A DNA stretch of 64,000 nt. It comes from Rehmannia glutinosa (lineage: Eukaryota > Streptophyta > Magnoliopsida > Lamiales > Orobanchaceae). The position numbers and the translations under genes are program-made. The notes beneath the pieces are model-generated. The model did not search any database, was not told the origin of the DNA, and worked only from the letters and a program-made list of their open reading frames with translations. This document shows positions 1 through 10,920 of this stretch, piece by piece (position 1 is the first letter of the stretch; the number at the start of each line of letters is the position of its first letter). The stretch is from positions 1 to 64,000 of the forward strand of contig JABTTQ020002835.1 in NCBI GenBank assembly GCA_016081115.2, given 5' to 3'.

Positions 1-311
1 GATGTGATCAATCCAACAGTAGTAACAATCAGATTTCCAGTAAGAGAAGAAAGAAGCCAAGAAGCTATAAGTTGATCTTGTCTTTCCCATATAACAAACT
101 CTGGGTTGGGAGTATTTTGTTTGCCAGCAGCATCAGTGGTGAAGCGAGCTGGGGGTATTACTTCTCCTGTCAAGTATTGCTCTAGACCATAGCCATTGAT
201 AGCAGCAAAAATCTACTGTCTCCATATGAGGTAGTTAACCTCATTCAACTTGACTCCAATAAGCTGACTCTAGGGGTAGATAATCTGACTCTGGTTTGTA
301 GGTGTCGCCAT
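1..311 (-). pseudogene. copia gag N-terminus, broken by two stops
   Basis: Starting at the ATG at 311 (minus), one frame reads through to the window edge with only two in-frame TAG codons (270-272 and 213-215). Its content is that of the N-terminal copia gag domain: a start like MATPTNQSQ, a VKLNEVNYLIWRQ segment, and a downstream FVIWERQDQLIASWLLSSL stretch, which is the DUF4219/UBN2-type gag pattern. The position just downstream of LTR and primer-binding site fits. Gag would form the virus-like particle of the element. The stops make it non-functional unless read through. Confidence 0.75.
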
Positions 312-632
312 TAATAGCTAGAATAAGCGAAAGATGAAGAAAGGTACCAAGGTACAGAGCCAGGACTAGTTATGGGCTCTGATACCATGAAAGCTTTCTA
401 TAAAAGACGTAAAAGACAAAATGAATATAGCAAAGAAAGATGAATCCATTATCATAAATTGATTAATGATTTCAGTACAAGGAATAATAGTATCGTGGCT
501 GATATATATAGCCATAGTACCGAATATAAGAGCAGCACTTGTAACAATATAACTTGTTCCAATAAGCAAGGGAAAATAAATAAGATCTGCCACAGCTGGC
601 ACATAAAGATAAGAAGGAATATTATGCTAACA
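1..632 (-). mobile_element. Ty1/copia retrotransposon, 5' end, cut by window edge
   Basis: Read on the minus strand this is the 5' end of a copia element. A 245-bp LTR (388-632) begins TGTTAGCATAATATTCC and ends in CA. It is followed at once by TGGTATCAGAGC (376-387), the usual plant copia primer-binding site complementary to initiator tRNA-Met. The gag reading frame follows and leaves the window at position 1. The five bases before the LTR (aattc on the minus strand) are the expected target duplication, but the partner site is outside the window. The small open frame inside the LTR is not a gene. Confidence 0.85.
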
Positions 633-1082
633 GAATTATTCCTAGAAAATGATAGGATGTAATGCAGGCATACATTTGATCATTAGCACTCTTGATATCA
701 TCATGATGGTTTTCACTTGCCCATTACAACAAAACAAAGGTTTTCGATTTTTGACGTATACACACGCAAGTAGAAATGGCAAGGGTGGAATGTCTCATGG
801 AAACTTTGGTGAGGGTAAAGATGGAGAAGAAGAGAACATGGTTTTGCATGTACAACCTACGATAGAGAGAGAGAGAGAGAGAGACGATGCATATGTATTG
901 AATTTCAGTTTATTTGGATTTTGGTAGTGGGGATCCATCTAATCCCTGATCTAAGTCCGTGAGAGATACAATAGACATACTCAACATTTTTTAACATCGG
1001 AACCATGGAACTTGCATCGTGGAATATGCCTCAATTTATATCATACATGACTACCATGTGGTAGGATGTGTTTATAACCGAT
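633..1082. other. no gene seen; contains (GA)n microsatellite
   Basis: Flank of the copia element. The only structure I can see is a short GA/AG microsatellite at about 863-883. A 92-codon open frame crosses it, but it has no recognisable domain and part of it is coded by the repeat. Confidence 0.5.
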
Positions 1083-1110
1083 ACTAGCAGTCCCACCCGT
1101 GCAATGCAAC
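1083..1110 (-). mobile_element. possible Helitron 3' terminus (weak)
   Basis: On the minus strand a decayed hairpin (GCATTGCACGGG type) is followed about 6 bases later by CTAGT. Many plant Helitrons end with a GC-rich hairpin and CTRRT, and the CCCGTGCAATGCACGGG-like core is typical. The hairpin is imperfect and no TC start was identified, so this is a suggestion only. Confidence 0.25.
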
Positions 1111-1604
1111 GATTATATATTAAGTAAATGTAAATTTAACATTTTAGTTATTTTAATTAATTATATTCAATATATTGTTTAATTGTAAATTCATTATTTG
1201 CTTTTCAACAATCGCCATTACTACATCGTTTAATCAACATTTTCTAAATAAACAAAAAAATGAACTTTCAAATAAATAAAATTCCAAATATTTTATTATA
1301 TAAAAATAATGAAAATAACAAATCAGAGCACAATTAATCTTTGCTCAAAAAATAAAACAAACAAAATTGCAATAAAAATTAATTTAATTCTTTATGAATT
1401 TCCATAGCAATTTTTTTTATCCTATTCGATATTTCCAACCATTAATTAACACAATATTACAAATTAAATTCATTATGAGACAAAGAAAAGTAGCACAAAT
1501 TATTGCTTATTTCAATACATAAAGTTAACAAAAAATAATTTAAAAATACACAAAAAAAGGAAAAGGATACTGAATACCCCCATTTTCCTCGTACTCAATC
1601 ACCG
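1111..1604. other. AT-rich, no gene seen
   Basis: Very AT-rich sequence with short A and T runs. No open frame with family resemblance on either strand. If the terminus at 1083-1110 is a Helitron end, this would be its interior. Confidence 0.5.
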
Positions 1605-2424
1605 CACAATACCCATTTTCCGATTTTGGACAAAAATACCTAGTGGATGGCAAAATCCATGTGGGATCCATCCCCGTTGGTACCCGAATAATTAGGGATG
1701 GGAATCCCCGATTAATTGGTGGATGGGAACGGACGGGATTCCCCTTTTCTCGAATCGAAGAGGATGAGACGGGGATGATATTTATATCCCCGCCCATTCC
1801 CCGTCCCGTCACCGCCCCGATTAGATGAAACGTGATTCCCATCCCCGTCCCCGATTAAATATATTATATATATGTATATATATTATTAATAGTCTAAAAA
1901 TAGTTGTTAGTGAGAATGTTTATGTTTATATATTTGTTTATTTTATTAAATTGTAAAATTAAACCCTAAAAAATTATGAGTTTTATATTGTAATGATTTT
2001 TAATTTTTAAAATTACAAGACTTTGTATTTTAAAAATTGTTGTATTTAACTCATTTTCTTAAAGTATTTTATATTATGGAGTTATTATAAGATTAGCTAG
2101 TGATTCATGATATTTCATCTATTTTAATTATTAATTATTTTATGTAAAAAAATTTTTTATTAATAAATACAAACGGGGACCCCAATTCCCCGGAACCCCG
2201 TTCCCGAATGGAGATTCCCATCCCCGTCTAGATGCCCAAATGGGGGGAATGGTATGGGGATGGTATTTGAAAATGGGATTTGGGGACGGGGATGGTATGT
2301 CCCATACCCCGGCCCGTCCCCGCCCATTGTCATCCCTAAAAATACCATTTTCCGCTGAATTTTGACAAAAATACCCATTTTCCGCTGTTTTTTTGACAAA
2401 AATACCCATTTTCCGCTGATTTTT
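1605..2424. repeat. about 30-bp minisatellite split by a hAT element
   Basis: Units of the form aaaaatacccattttccgct plus gattttttgac are repeated three times at 2339-2424. A further one to two units lie on the other side of the hAT insertion at about 1605-1640. The repeat is non-coding. Its continuity across the insertion confirms that the hAT landed inside a pre-existing array. Confidence 0.7.
1641..2338. mobile_element. non-autonomous hAT element (698 bp)
   Basis: Flanked by a perfect 8-bp target duplication AAAATACC (1633-1640 and 2339-2346). The right terminus reads inward TAGGGATGACAATGGGCGGG and the left reads TAGtGGATGgCAAaaT, a degenerate inverted match. Subterminal blocks rich in GGGGATGGGGA/TCCCC lie at both ends around an AT-rich core. 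This is the structure of plant hAT MITEs of the TAGGG(A/G)TG class. The larger hAT at 59886 has the same TIR type and could belong to the mobilising family. The open frames here are products of the G/C-rich ends, not genes. Confidence 0.85.
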
Positions 2425-2570
2425 TGCGTTGGTTGCTTTGTTGTTTCTCTGTTATTTCTTTGTTGTTTCAAACATGTTTGTTGTTTCTTTGTTGTTTCAT
2501 ACCTGTTTCATTTATGTTTCTTATATGTTTCACTTAGCCAACTTTTCATTGAATTCCACAGTTGCATGGA

Positions 2571-2990
2571 GAAAAAATCTCAGTTGTTGGTATGCTACAA
2601 TGGACAATGGGAAGAAAATAGAGAGTATACCAACTTTGAAATAATAAGAATACTGATTCCAATGGACTGCACATTCAGCACCCTAAACGAAATCTTGGAA
2701 CAACAAATTCAATTAAGAAAATTTGAGCTTACTTGTCCATCATCGGCTATGAGAAATGGACACGTACAACTCAACTGTCAGCCAAAAAATACTTTGTATT
2801 GACTTCCAACATCGTAGAATTATTGAATGCATCAACTGTAGCGGGGAAAGACCTACTAGTAACAACTTTGCTAGAGTGCGTGAAATCTTTAGTTCAAGAT
2901 TAAGCATGCAAACATTGAAATGAAGCAAGATCAACATTTACAATGATGACAAAAAAAAAGTTGAAGAGTATATGGGGAAAAACTACACTA
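2571..2990 (+). pseudogene. Mutator-like (MULE) transposase relic, internally deleted
   Basis: From about 2571 a frame reads MEKKSQLLVCYNGQWEENRE and then a YTNFEIIRILIP segment, which resembles the N-terminal module of plant MuDR-type proteins. After about 2740 a different frame continues with TTQLSAKKYFVLTSNIVELL and TTLLECVKSLVQD followed by a stop. This looks like the C-terminal part of such proteins (a region of the type SLVQxWxxxNRNEA). The catalytic middle and the SWIM zinc finger are missing, so this is a deletion derivative. No terminal repeats were found around it. Family assignment is by remembered resemblance, not by search. Confidence 0.5.
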
Positions 2991-5179
2991 TTTCTCTAAA
3001 TTTAAAAGCAATTTACTACAAACTTTTATCACATGATCCCCTGTTTAACAATTGTTTCTTACATGTTTCATTTATGTTGCTTAGATGTTTCAACTGATTA
3101 CACCATCATAATTAAGATTTACGTAACAACAATTCTCTAAAATCATTAGGAAGTGGAGGTAGAATCTCAATGTCGTTGTCATCGTCATCACCATTTTGCG
3201 AGCTTCAACTTAGTATAATTGTGAAGACGGTGACTGAGCCGCTTATTCATTCTATATCTCAAACGCTTCGACGTCCATAGCCCCAACAATAAAGTGTTTG
3301 ACATAACAAGCAACAAAAATCCAACATTCACTACAAAAGAAATAAAAAAAAAGATACAAAATGATAGATAACACAACAAATTAAAAGCAATAATAAAGAA
3401 TAAAATAAATGGAAAATACATAAAAGAACAAAAAACATAAAAGAAACAACTTGAAACAACATCGAAAAACAAACGAAAAACTTCAAATCACAAAATAATA
3501 AAAGAACAGAGAAAAATCATGCATCAAAGAACACAAAATCCCCTATTTCTTTTTCAACACAAAATAATACCCTACCATATGTGGTCTCCTTTTTCTTTTT
3601 CCTTTTCAATTTATAGTCCTGGTCCTCTCTTTAGGACGAGAATTACAATTTTTGTACAAACTCTTTCGGGTAAAAATTAACTGCATTTGTTAATTTTTCG
3701 GCCTCGTTTTTTTGTCCTTTCTCTGTTATAGTTGGGAAGTAGGTGAGTGGGCTTGTTCTAGAATAAATCCTTTTCATCTTTATGAAGTTTTTAAGTGGTT
3801 TGATTATTTTTGAAAGTTTTGGATAGTCAAGATGTGATTTTTATTCTGATTTGATTTTTGTTTTTTGGTTTGTTTTCCAAGAATTTTCAGAAGTGAAAAC
3901 ACTATTATATTTCTGGGAAAAAGGGCTGCTTTGGTTTTGTTGATTTTTTTTTCTTTTCATAATTATATTTTTAGCTTTTTCTTTGTGTAGTACAACTAAA
4001 AATCATTTTTAATTAGATCTGCATCTAGTTCAGAATTTTTGATATTTTTTCTCCATTTTTGAAGAGAAGTATATGTTTTTCCTTTACAGGCAGCTGAAAT
4101 TTGGTAAATATTTTCTGAAATACCAAGAACAACTTTTTTCTCACTCCAATTTTGTAATTTTAAAGTCACAAGATTATGGATCTGTTAGTCAAGCTTATGG
4201 ATTGATTTTTCAGAACGCTAGAAAACAAAAAAGTTTCGATTTTTCCAACAGATCTACATAGTTTCCTTCAAATTAATTATATATTTTAGTATGAATGAAC
4301 ACGTCCAAAGATCTATGTCGACTCTTCTTGACAGGATCTTAACTTAAAACAAAACTAAACAAATAAATTTCTTGTTTCGAAGTATTCATTGTTCACATAT
4401 TTGTAACTTGTTTTGTTTAAAAACTATCTTTCTTAAAAATATCAGCAACACATATGGAGAGGAAGGTGATGAAACCAAAGGTAGGGTATTTTTGTCATGG
4501 GATGTAGTGGGTGGGGTATTTTTGTGATGGGTGGGTATTTTTGTCGTTTTTCTAAAAACCAGGGTATTTTGTGTAATTTTCTCAAAACAAATGTTAAAAA
4601 AGCCCAATTGGGATCTTGCGGAAAAGAACCCAAAGCTGTGGGAGTGGGTAGCATTTGTAATGCAAAAGAAACCAATCCAGTTGAATTAATCCATTCTCGA
4701 CTTGTGGTTGTGGATTGCTATTTCTCTTTGCATAGTAAATGAGCCCATTAACCTAAATACAAAAGATATACATTTCAACGAACAAATCTTCTTCACCTTC
4801 TTTACCCTGTCAATTGGTTTCCAAAGAAATCTAGAACATTGTTTTGCTCTCCCATTTTCTCAATCAAATATCTCAAAATGAAGTTTTATTTTCATATTTA
4901 CTAAGCTATTTTCATGTTTATTTTACGATTTTAAAATTTTTTCATGAGTTATTTTTTCATTTTATTGTTAGGATCTGCAGAAAAAATAAGAAAAATCGCC
5001 AGCTCTATACATTTTCTTGTACGATCTATAAATTTTAGAGATTATATATGGAAATGGATATATTACAAATGTTCTTTGTTAAATAACTTGTATTATCGGG
5101 GAAATACAATTAAAAGAATTCGATCTTATTGTGATATTGATAAAAGATTTTGTAATTAGTTTCAAGTTAGTTACACTCT
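2991..5179. other. no gene supported; AT-rich with small repeats
   Basis: Only short open frames without recognisable domains. A tgtttca/tttatgtt-type pyrimidine repeat at 3040-3095 echoes 2450-2530. A loose tandem of ggtatttttgt(c/g)atg lies at 4475-4570. On the minus strand near 3120-3190 a short stretch reads NGDDDDNDIEILPPLPNDF and could be an exon remnant, but I could not assign it. Confidence 0.45.
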
Positions 5180-6237
5180 TGTTAAAGTTAGTTACACTAC
5201 ATTTTGGTTGTTAGTTACATCAGCACACACACCCAGCTCCCTCTATAAATAAGATGTAATCACCTCTATAAATACACAATTCACATATATGAAATCAATT
5301 CATATTTATATCTTCATTATGGTATATGGTGAGCCGTTGATAGCTGTTGTTTTTTTCGGCGATGGTTACACAACCGATCTCCATGATTTCTTCTCCAATT
5401 TCGATTATTGGATCAACTCCACACTTCATTCCAATCAGCGTTCGTCTTGATCTTGGCAACTATCACTTTTGGAAAGCTCAGGTGCTATCTACACTCCGAG
5501 CTCATGGCTTCGATGGATATCTCTTTGGCACAATCCGTCCTCCACGAGTTTCATCCTATTTCCGGTACTAGTAATTCGAATTGGTTTGGTCCCGATTATC
5601 AAATCTTGTTGTGACGTGATCGATTCCGCTTAGTTGGCTCTTATCCTCTATCGTGAATCAATGTTAGGCCACGTGAGTCAATGTCACCATGCTTATGATG
5701 TGTGGTCTGTGTTTGAAAAGTTATTTGTTACTCAATCCAAAGCTCGAGCAATGCAACTTCATTTGTCTCTTCAGACTATGAAGAAATGTGATCTTATAAT
5801 TGATAAGTTTCAATTGAAGATGAAATATGTGCTGATGATTTAGGTTCGATTGGGCACACTATTACTAATGATGAATTAGTATTTTACATTATTGGGGGGT
5901 TAGGAACTGATTATGAATATATGATTGTTAATCTAACTACTCGTGTTGATCATGTTTCATTGCAAGAGGCTCAGTCTATTCTACAAACACATGAAATGCG
6001 TTTGCAAAATCAAGTTGCTATTGGTACTCATACAGCTATGCAATCCTCTGTTTTGCAATCTCCTTCAACTCATCTTGTTATGCATTATGATCATTCTCGA
6101 GGAAGAGGTTGATTTTCTAAGGGTCGTGGCCGTGGAGGCCGTTTCCAACGATATAACAATATTGGGCATGTTTGTCAATTATGTGGAAAGCCAAATCATC
6201 TATCATGCCAGATGAAGTGTTTCAATTTTTGATGATG
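5180..6237 (+). pseudogene. copia gag of RE1/Retrofit type, with degenerate LTR
   Basis: A short LTR-like segment (about 5180-5320, TGTTAAAG to CATTA, with TATAAAT boxes) is followed by a decayed primer-binding site (tggtatatggtgagcc, related to TGGTATCAGAGCC). From 5362 comes a gag: LDLGNYHFWKAQVLSTLRAH, then SMLGHVSQCHHAYDVWSVFE, TQSKARAMQLHLSLQTMKK, FYIIGGLGTDYEYMIVNLTT and a GRGRGG linker. It ends in a zinc knuckle CQLCGKPNHLSCQMKC whose spacing after the His is disturbed. This is the UBN2 gag of RE1-like copia elements. Several stops and frameshifts break it. What follows (6240 on) is a different copia lineage, so the locus is chimeric. Confidence 0.75.
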
Positions 6238-6539
6238 TCCCCAAGTTCCTAGAATCCGAGTCTGTTGAACCCATAGTGATAAATACTCTAATTAAATTTG
6301 AAGCTGAGTAATTTAAAATTGATGATAATCTTGAAGAATCAGTTGAGTCGGACCAAGAGGCCAGGACTTGGAAGAAAGAATGAAATCATGTCAATGAGGC
6401 TTCCACAACTCAATCTCCCGCTTGTGATGCTTTTAAGGCAACCGAGGCATCAAGATGTAAAAAGGAGAAGTCCACCGGTGTCAATGAAGTTGTTGAGACA
6501 ATTGAGACCCGATTAGCTCCCTTTACTCCAACCATATGT

Positions 6540-8145
6540 GAGATGGATGAGAGACCATCCACCGAGTTAGTCATTGGAAATGTAAAAGAAGGAGTAAGGA
6601 CAAGATTCGGACTCAACATGAAGCTATGTTCACTTGTTTCGCTTTCTCAAATTGAGCCAAAGGATGTATCACAAGCATTGGATGACACTTATGGGTTCAA
6701 GCTATGTATGAGTTCTTTGAATCAATTTGAAAGGAACAAAGTTTGGGAATTAGTTCAAAGGCCTACTCACCAAAATGTCATTGGTACAATATGGGTATTC
6801 ACGAACAAGATGAATGAGGAAGGATGCATTTGTGAGAAACAAAGCAAGATTGGTATTACCAAGAGGAATGTCTAGATTTTGATGAAACATTTGCATCATT
6901 GCTAGATTGGAGGTACTAAGGATGTTTCTTGCATATGTTGCGCACAAGAACTTCACGATCTATCAATTGGATGTGAAGAGTGCATTTTTTAAAGAACTTT
7001 TAGACAAAAAGTCTATGTGGAACAATCTCTAGGTTCTGAGCAGAAAACTATTGGACAGAAAGTCTATAAGCTCAAGAAAGCATTGTACGGTTTGAAACAA
7101 GCAACAAAAGTATGGTATGATACATTGTCTCAATTTTTAATAGACAATGGATTTAACAAAGGAAAAGTTGATAGAACACTCTTCAGAATTCAAGATGGAG
7201 AGAGTATTTTGCTTGTTTAAATATATGTTAATGACATCATCTTTGGATCCACAAACAAAGAGTTGTGTGACAAATTCTCAAACCTTGTGCAAGGAAGTTT
7301 GAAATGAGTATGATGGGAGAGCGACTTTCTTCTTTGGTCTTCAAGTCAAGAAAATGAAGGATGGGACCTTCATAGTCAAACTAAGTATACCATATATTTA
7401 ATGAAGAAATTTGGTATGGAAGAAAAGTCATCCAGTGAAGATTCCTATGAATACTTCTATCAAGATGGATATGGATGCAGAAGGTAAGCCAGTGGATTAT
7501 ATAAGATATAGAGCACTTATTGGGTCATTGCTCTATCTAATTGCCAGCAAACCAGACATCACCTTTGTAGTAGGTGTATGTGCAAGATTTGAGCCTGCTC
7601 CCAAATAAAGTCATATGATTGCAACTAAGAAGATTCTGAGATACTTGAAGGTTAGCCAAGAAGTTGGCTTATGGTATCAAAAGAAATGTGGATTCAAGTT
7701 GATTCGATATTCATACTCAGACTATGCTGGGTGTAGAGTTGGCAGGAAGAGTACATCTGGTACTTGTCAAATGCTTGGGAATAGATTAGTTTCTTGGTTC
7801 AGCAAGAAACAAAATTAAATATCTACATCTACAACTGAGGCAATATATATTGTTGTAGGCAGCTGTTGTGCCCAAGTCCTATGGATGTGGCAACAACTGA
7901 GAGATTATGACATTGAAGAGTTCCAATTATGTGTGATAACACAAGTGCTATTATAATTACTCAGAATCTAGTATTGCACTCAAGAACAAAGCACATTGAT
8001 GTCAGATATCATTTTATAAGAGATCATGTTGAAAAGAAAGAGTTAAGAATGAAAAGCAGTTAGCTGATATATTCACAAGGCCCTTATATAAATCAAGGTT
8101 TGAAGAACTTAAGAATGAACTTGAATTGATTGAACTGTGTTAATA
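6540..8145 (+). pseudogene. copia reverse transcriptase/RNase H of SIRE type, broken
   Basis: In order: SLSQIEPKDVSQALDD, NQFERNKVWELVQRP and IGTIWVFTNKMNEEG (RT_2 start); YQLDVKSAFF; KLKKALYGLKQATKVWYDTL; IYVNDIIFG at about 7219-7245; a GSLLYLIASKPDITFVVGVC segment; RYLKVSQEVGLWYQKK; RVGRKSTSGTCQMLG; SWFSKKQN; and finally CDNTSAI-like and THKHID-like RNase H remnants to about 8145. This is the RVT_2 plus RNase H half of a copia Pol, with wording typical of SIRE/Maximus elements. The catalytic YVDD has become YVND, and several stops and shifts are present. Integrase and protease are absent upstream. Confidence 0.8.
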
Positions 8146-8609
8146 TGCTCGGAAGACTCATTCATCAGAGTTCAAGATGGGAGAATTGTATTTCAGAAGA
8201 GTTTTTCTCGATCAACATAGTAAATCAGCTTATTTAGTCGTTCATCAGAATTGAGTTAGCTGAACAACGGAGTCTCCATCAGCAGACTAAAGGAAGAGAG
8301 AAGCAGAGTTAAATCATAAAGGAAGAAAGCTGACTTATTTATGAACTAAGAGACAAAACGAGGTTGTTTGTATTAAAGCGGGAATGTGGTACAGTAAACG
8401 TTTGTGACAGTAACCTATGATTGGCTATAAATGTTGCTCGCATTAAATAAGACGTGATTAATGCTTTTTGCACATTTTAATCCTGACCGCTGATCACATT
8501 TCAAATTTCAAGATCCTGAAATTGTCTCTTTGTATCTCATATATATCCAAATTCACTTTTTCTCTCTTCTCACTTTACATTTTTTAAGCATTTGAAAAAC
8601 TCTCAGCAC
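8146..8609 (+). other. spacer between SIRE-like pol and envelope-like frame
   Basis: No coding match. A purine-rich string (gatgggag, 8177) precedes TGTATTTCAGAAGAG, and a TATAAAT lies near 8425. It could be the start of an LTR or simply the pol-env spacer. No second copy exists in the window to define LTR ends. Confidence 0.35.
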
Positions 8610-10150
8610 TCTTGATTTTGAAAAGCTAGCGGAGAAAGTGTACTCCGGTGCACTTGTAGACGCTGAAGGCCTTGTCAAGCATTCTGCTGACATTGATAGG
8701 ACAAGGAAACTTATCAGGCACCTGGAAAAGTCAGGTTTACTGAAGTGTCTTTCAATGGAGATGGTCCACACCTTTTAGGAAGAAGTTGCGATGTTATATG
8801 TGAACGTTGATGTTCACGATGATGGCATTCACTCTTCAATGAATGGAAAAGATGTAAAGTTGGCTGCAAACAACTTGACAGAGCTGCTACATCTCCCACT
8901 CACAGAGCTTAAAGATTATGAGTTCGACTACATGAAAATCTGGAAGGAGATAGCCAAAAAGGAGGTAGCTGATAAGCTGAATCCCTCAACTACCAAAACA
9001 ACTATCAAGGAAGAGTACCACAAACTGATGGACGTGGTGGCAAAGTGTGTGGACATCAAGCTTATATCTTACAATCAACTATCCTAAACTAAATTGATGG
9101 TGATTGTTGCGATCATGGAAGAATTAGAGGTGAACTGGAGCGGATTCATCTTTGATAAATAATGCCAAAACACCTAGAACGTCAAGCTAGAGGATGGAAA
9201 ATTCAAGAACACCCACTGGGCTATGGGCTAATCCTGGAGTATCTCGGGAGAAGAAGGGTGTGCCCCTTCGCAAAGAGAAGCCCTTTCATGTCAACAAAAG
9301 GTCGCTTAATGTGAACTTATTAGTGCTTAGAAAAAGGCGACGCAAAGAAGAAATGCGAACCGAGGGCAAATCAGCTAAAAATGTTCCCAAAGAGATAGCT
9401 GCCCATGTACCCTCTCTTGAACCATCTCACGTTGCCCCCAAGGTATCGAAGAAGCGAAAAACAGTTGTGCCCTAAAAGAAAACTTCCAAGAAGCAGAAGA
9501 AAACATCTGATAAGCCTGCAACTGAATCTCCTGCAGCTGAATTAGCCATTCATGTCATGGTTGAAGGTTCGAACAAGGAGGAGGAAGAAGTCCCCTTGGA
9601 GAGGCGCTCCAAGAGACGACTTGTGAAGAAGTTTGTTGTAGCAGGCCCCATTGAAACTGCTACAACAGACAACAGCTATCCTCAACAACCAAGGAAAATA
9701 TAGAAAAAATTGTCGGTGACACAACTGCACCTGTGATTGATAAAGTAGATGTTGAGACAATTGCTGGAGGTGGTGACTCCATCTTACCCCAAGTGGGAGA
9801 GGAACTAGCTGCTGAAGACCCTACTGCCTCTGATGAACCAGGATCCCCAGCATATCCTGAGATTGAGGCTAGGCTGCATTTGTGGAGATTATGGAAGTTG
9901 AGCACCAGTAGAGGCCAATTCATAAGGCCCTAAATGATCGAAGAGGAGGAATACATTTTTGAATTCCTGGACAATTCATCTGTTGTGTGTGCTCTAGATG
10001 AACTAAATTCCACCAATGTCCTTTTCGAGAAAAAGGAAGCTAAGAAGGCAAAGGCTTTGGAGAAAGCTAAGGGTTCCCCGCCTCACATTTGCCCTTTTTC
10101 AGATCCCAATATCCCAGAGAGTGCCTTCAGTAGTGGTGAAGATCAGCCTA
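8610..10150 (+). pseudogene. SIRE-type envelope-like / putative plant transposon protein, broken
   Basis: One frame runs LDFEKLAEKVYSGALVDAEG, then (after TAG) MLYVNVDVHDDGIHSSMNGK, LAANNLTELLHLPLTELKDY, KSAFIxx-like text, and VNWSGFIFDK. It then shifts to GYGLILEYLGRRR and PFAKRSPFMSTKGRLM. A Lys/Glu-rich tail follows (VSKKRKTVVP, KKQKKTSDKPA, KEAKKAKALEKAKGSPP). This order (FYANL-like block, leucine-rich block, LxxxA block, charged tail) resembles the 'putative plant transposon protein' or envelope-like ORF that follows pol in SIRE elements. Its position after the SIRE-type RT supports that. At least four stops and one frameshift are visible. The function of this ORF is not established in general. 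Confidence 0.55.
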
Positions 10151-10310
10151 TCGAAGGAGATGATGCTCATATTATTTTAACTATAATAGAATTATTTTAT
10201 GCATTGCACATTATCATTTTTTTTTATTATTTTATGTTGCTCTTAAATTTATATAGAATAAAAGATGGCCCAATTTTAAAATTTGGCTCACGTAAAAAAA
10301 TTGATAGATG
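10150..10310. repeat. duplication-unit tail, copy 1 of 3
   Basis: The string tattattttaactata.tagaattatttta.tgcattgc recurs at 20336-20420 and 37525-37620, each time at the end of a duplicated block. Its presence here, directly beside the 3' flank of REM1, marks a boundary of the tandem REM units. A short open stretch after it (10292-10400) ends in NCPLCNKN and was not recognised. Confidence 0.6.
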
Positions 10311-10920
10311 ACATAGAATCATATTATGTTGTTGGAGAAAGAAATGAAAGGTGTATGAAAGATTTAGAGAGAAATTGTCCTTTATGTAATAAAAATTAAA
10401 TCGATTCTTAAACAATAAGATATATTTTCAAACAAGCAAAGAATATTTTATTATTTTTAAGGTAAGAAAATATAATATTTTATTAATTGTTATATATAGC
10501 TTTAATTTACATAAACATAAGGGTGACCTTTTCCGCAAGCACCTCTTTCTCGTCCTCTTTTCGTCTTATATGTATTTGTGTATGTGTGTCAACGAATTAC
10601 AAAAATGCTATATAAATCAAACAATAAATTATATAAATATGTTTGCTAACCATAAATATGTAAATTGTTCCATCCAAACGCACCATTTTTAATCAAGAAA
10701 AAAAAAGAAATTAATAAAAATTAAAGTCAAAATTAAACTAGAGAGAAAAACTGCCAAGTCATTATTCCCACCCACTAACAGATATCCAACATTTAGTTTG
10801 TTTTTTATAAAACCGCAGAGAAATTAATTTCCCCTTTGTTTCTCCAACCTAAGTCCTAGTGCATATTGCCAGATAAAAGCGGCGTTGAGGTATGGGCGTC
10901 GATCTTCTCCTTGTATGAAC
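10311..10920. other. 3' flank of REM1; AT-rich, no gene
   Basis: Non-coding flank shared with the two REM pseudogenes near 22 kb: the motifs caaacaagcaaagaa, attaattgttatatat and aaagcaccatttttaat recur. Two low-complexity A/T stretches. A small frame on the minus strand has no resemblance to a protein family. Confidence 0.55.

Noticed and set aside
366..602. 78-codon open frame with hydrophobic content on the minus strand
   Set aside because: It lies entirely inside the copia LTR (388-632) and primer site; no protein is coded there in such elements.
1540..1842. 100-codon minus-strand frame and its plus-strand partner
   Set aside because: Generated by the G/C-rich subterminal repeat of the hAT element starting at 1641.
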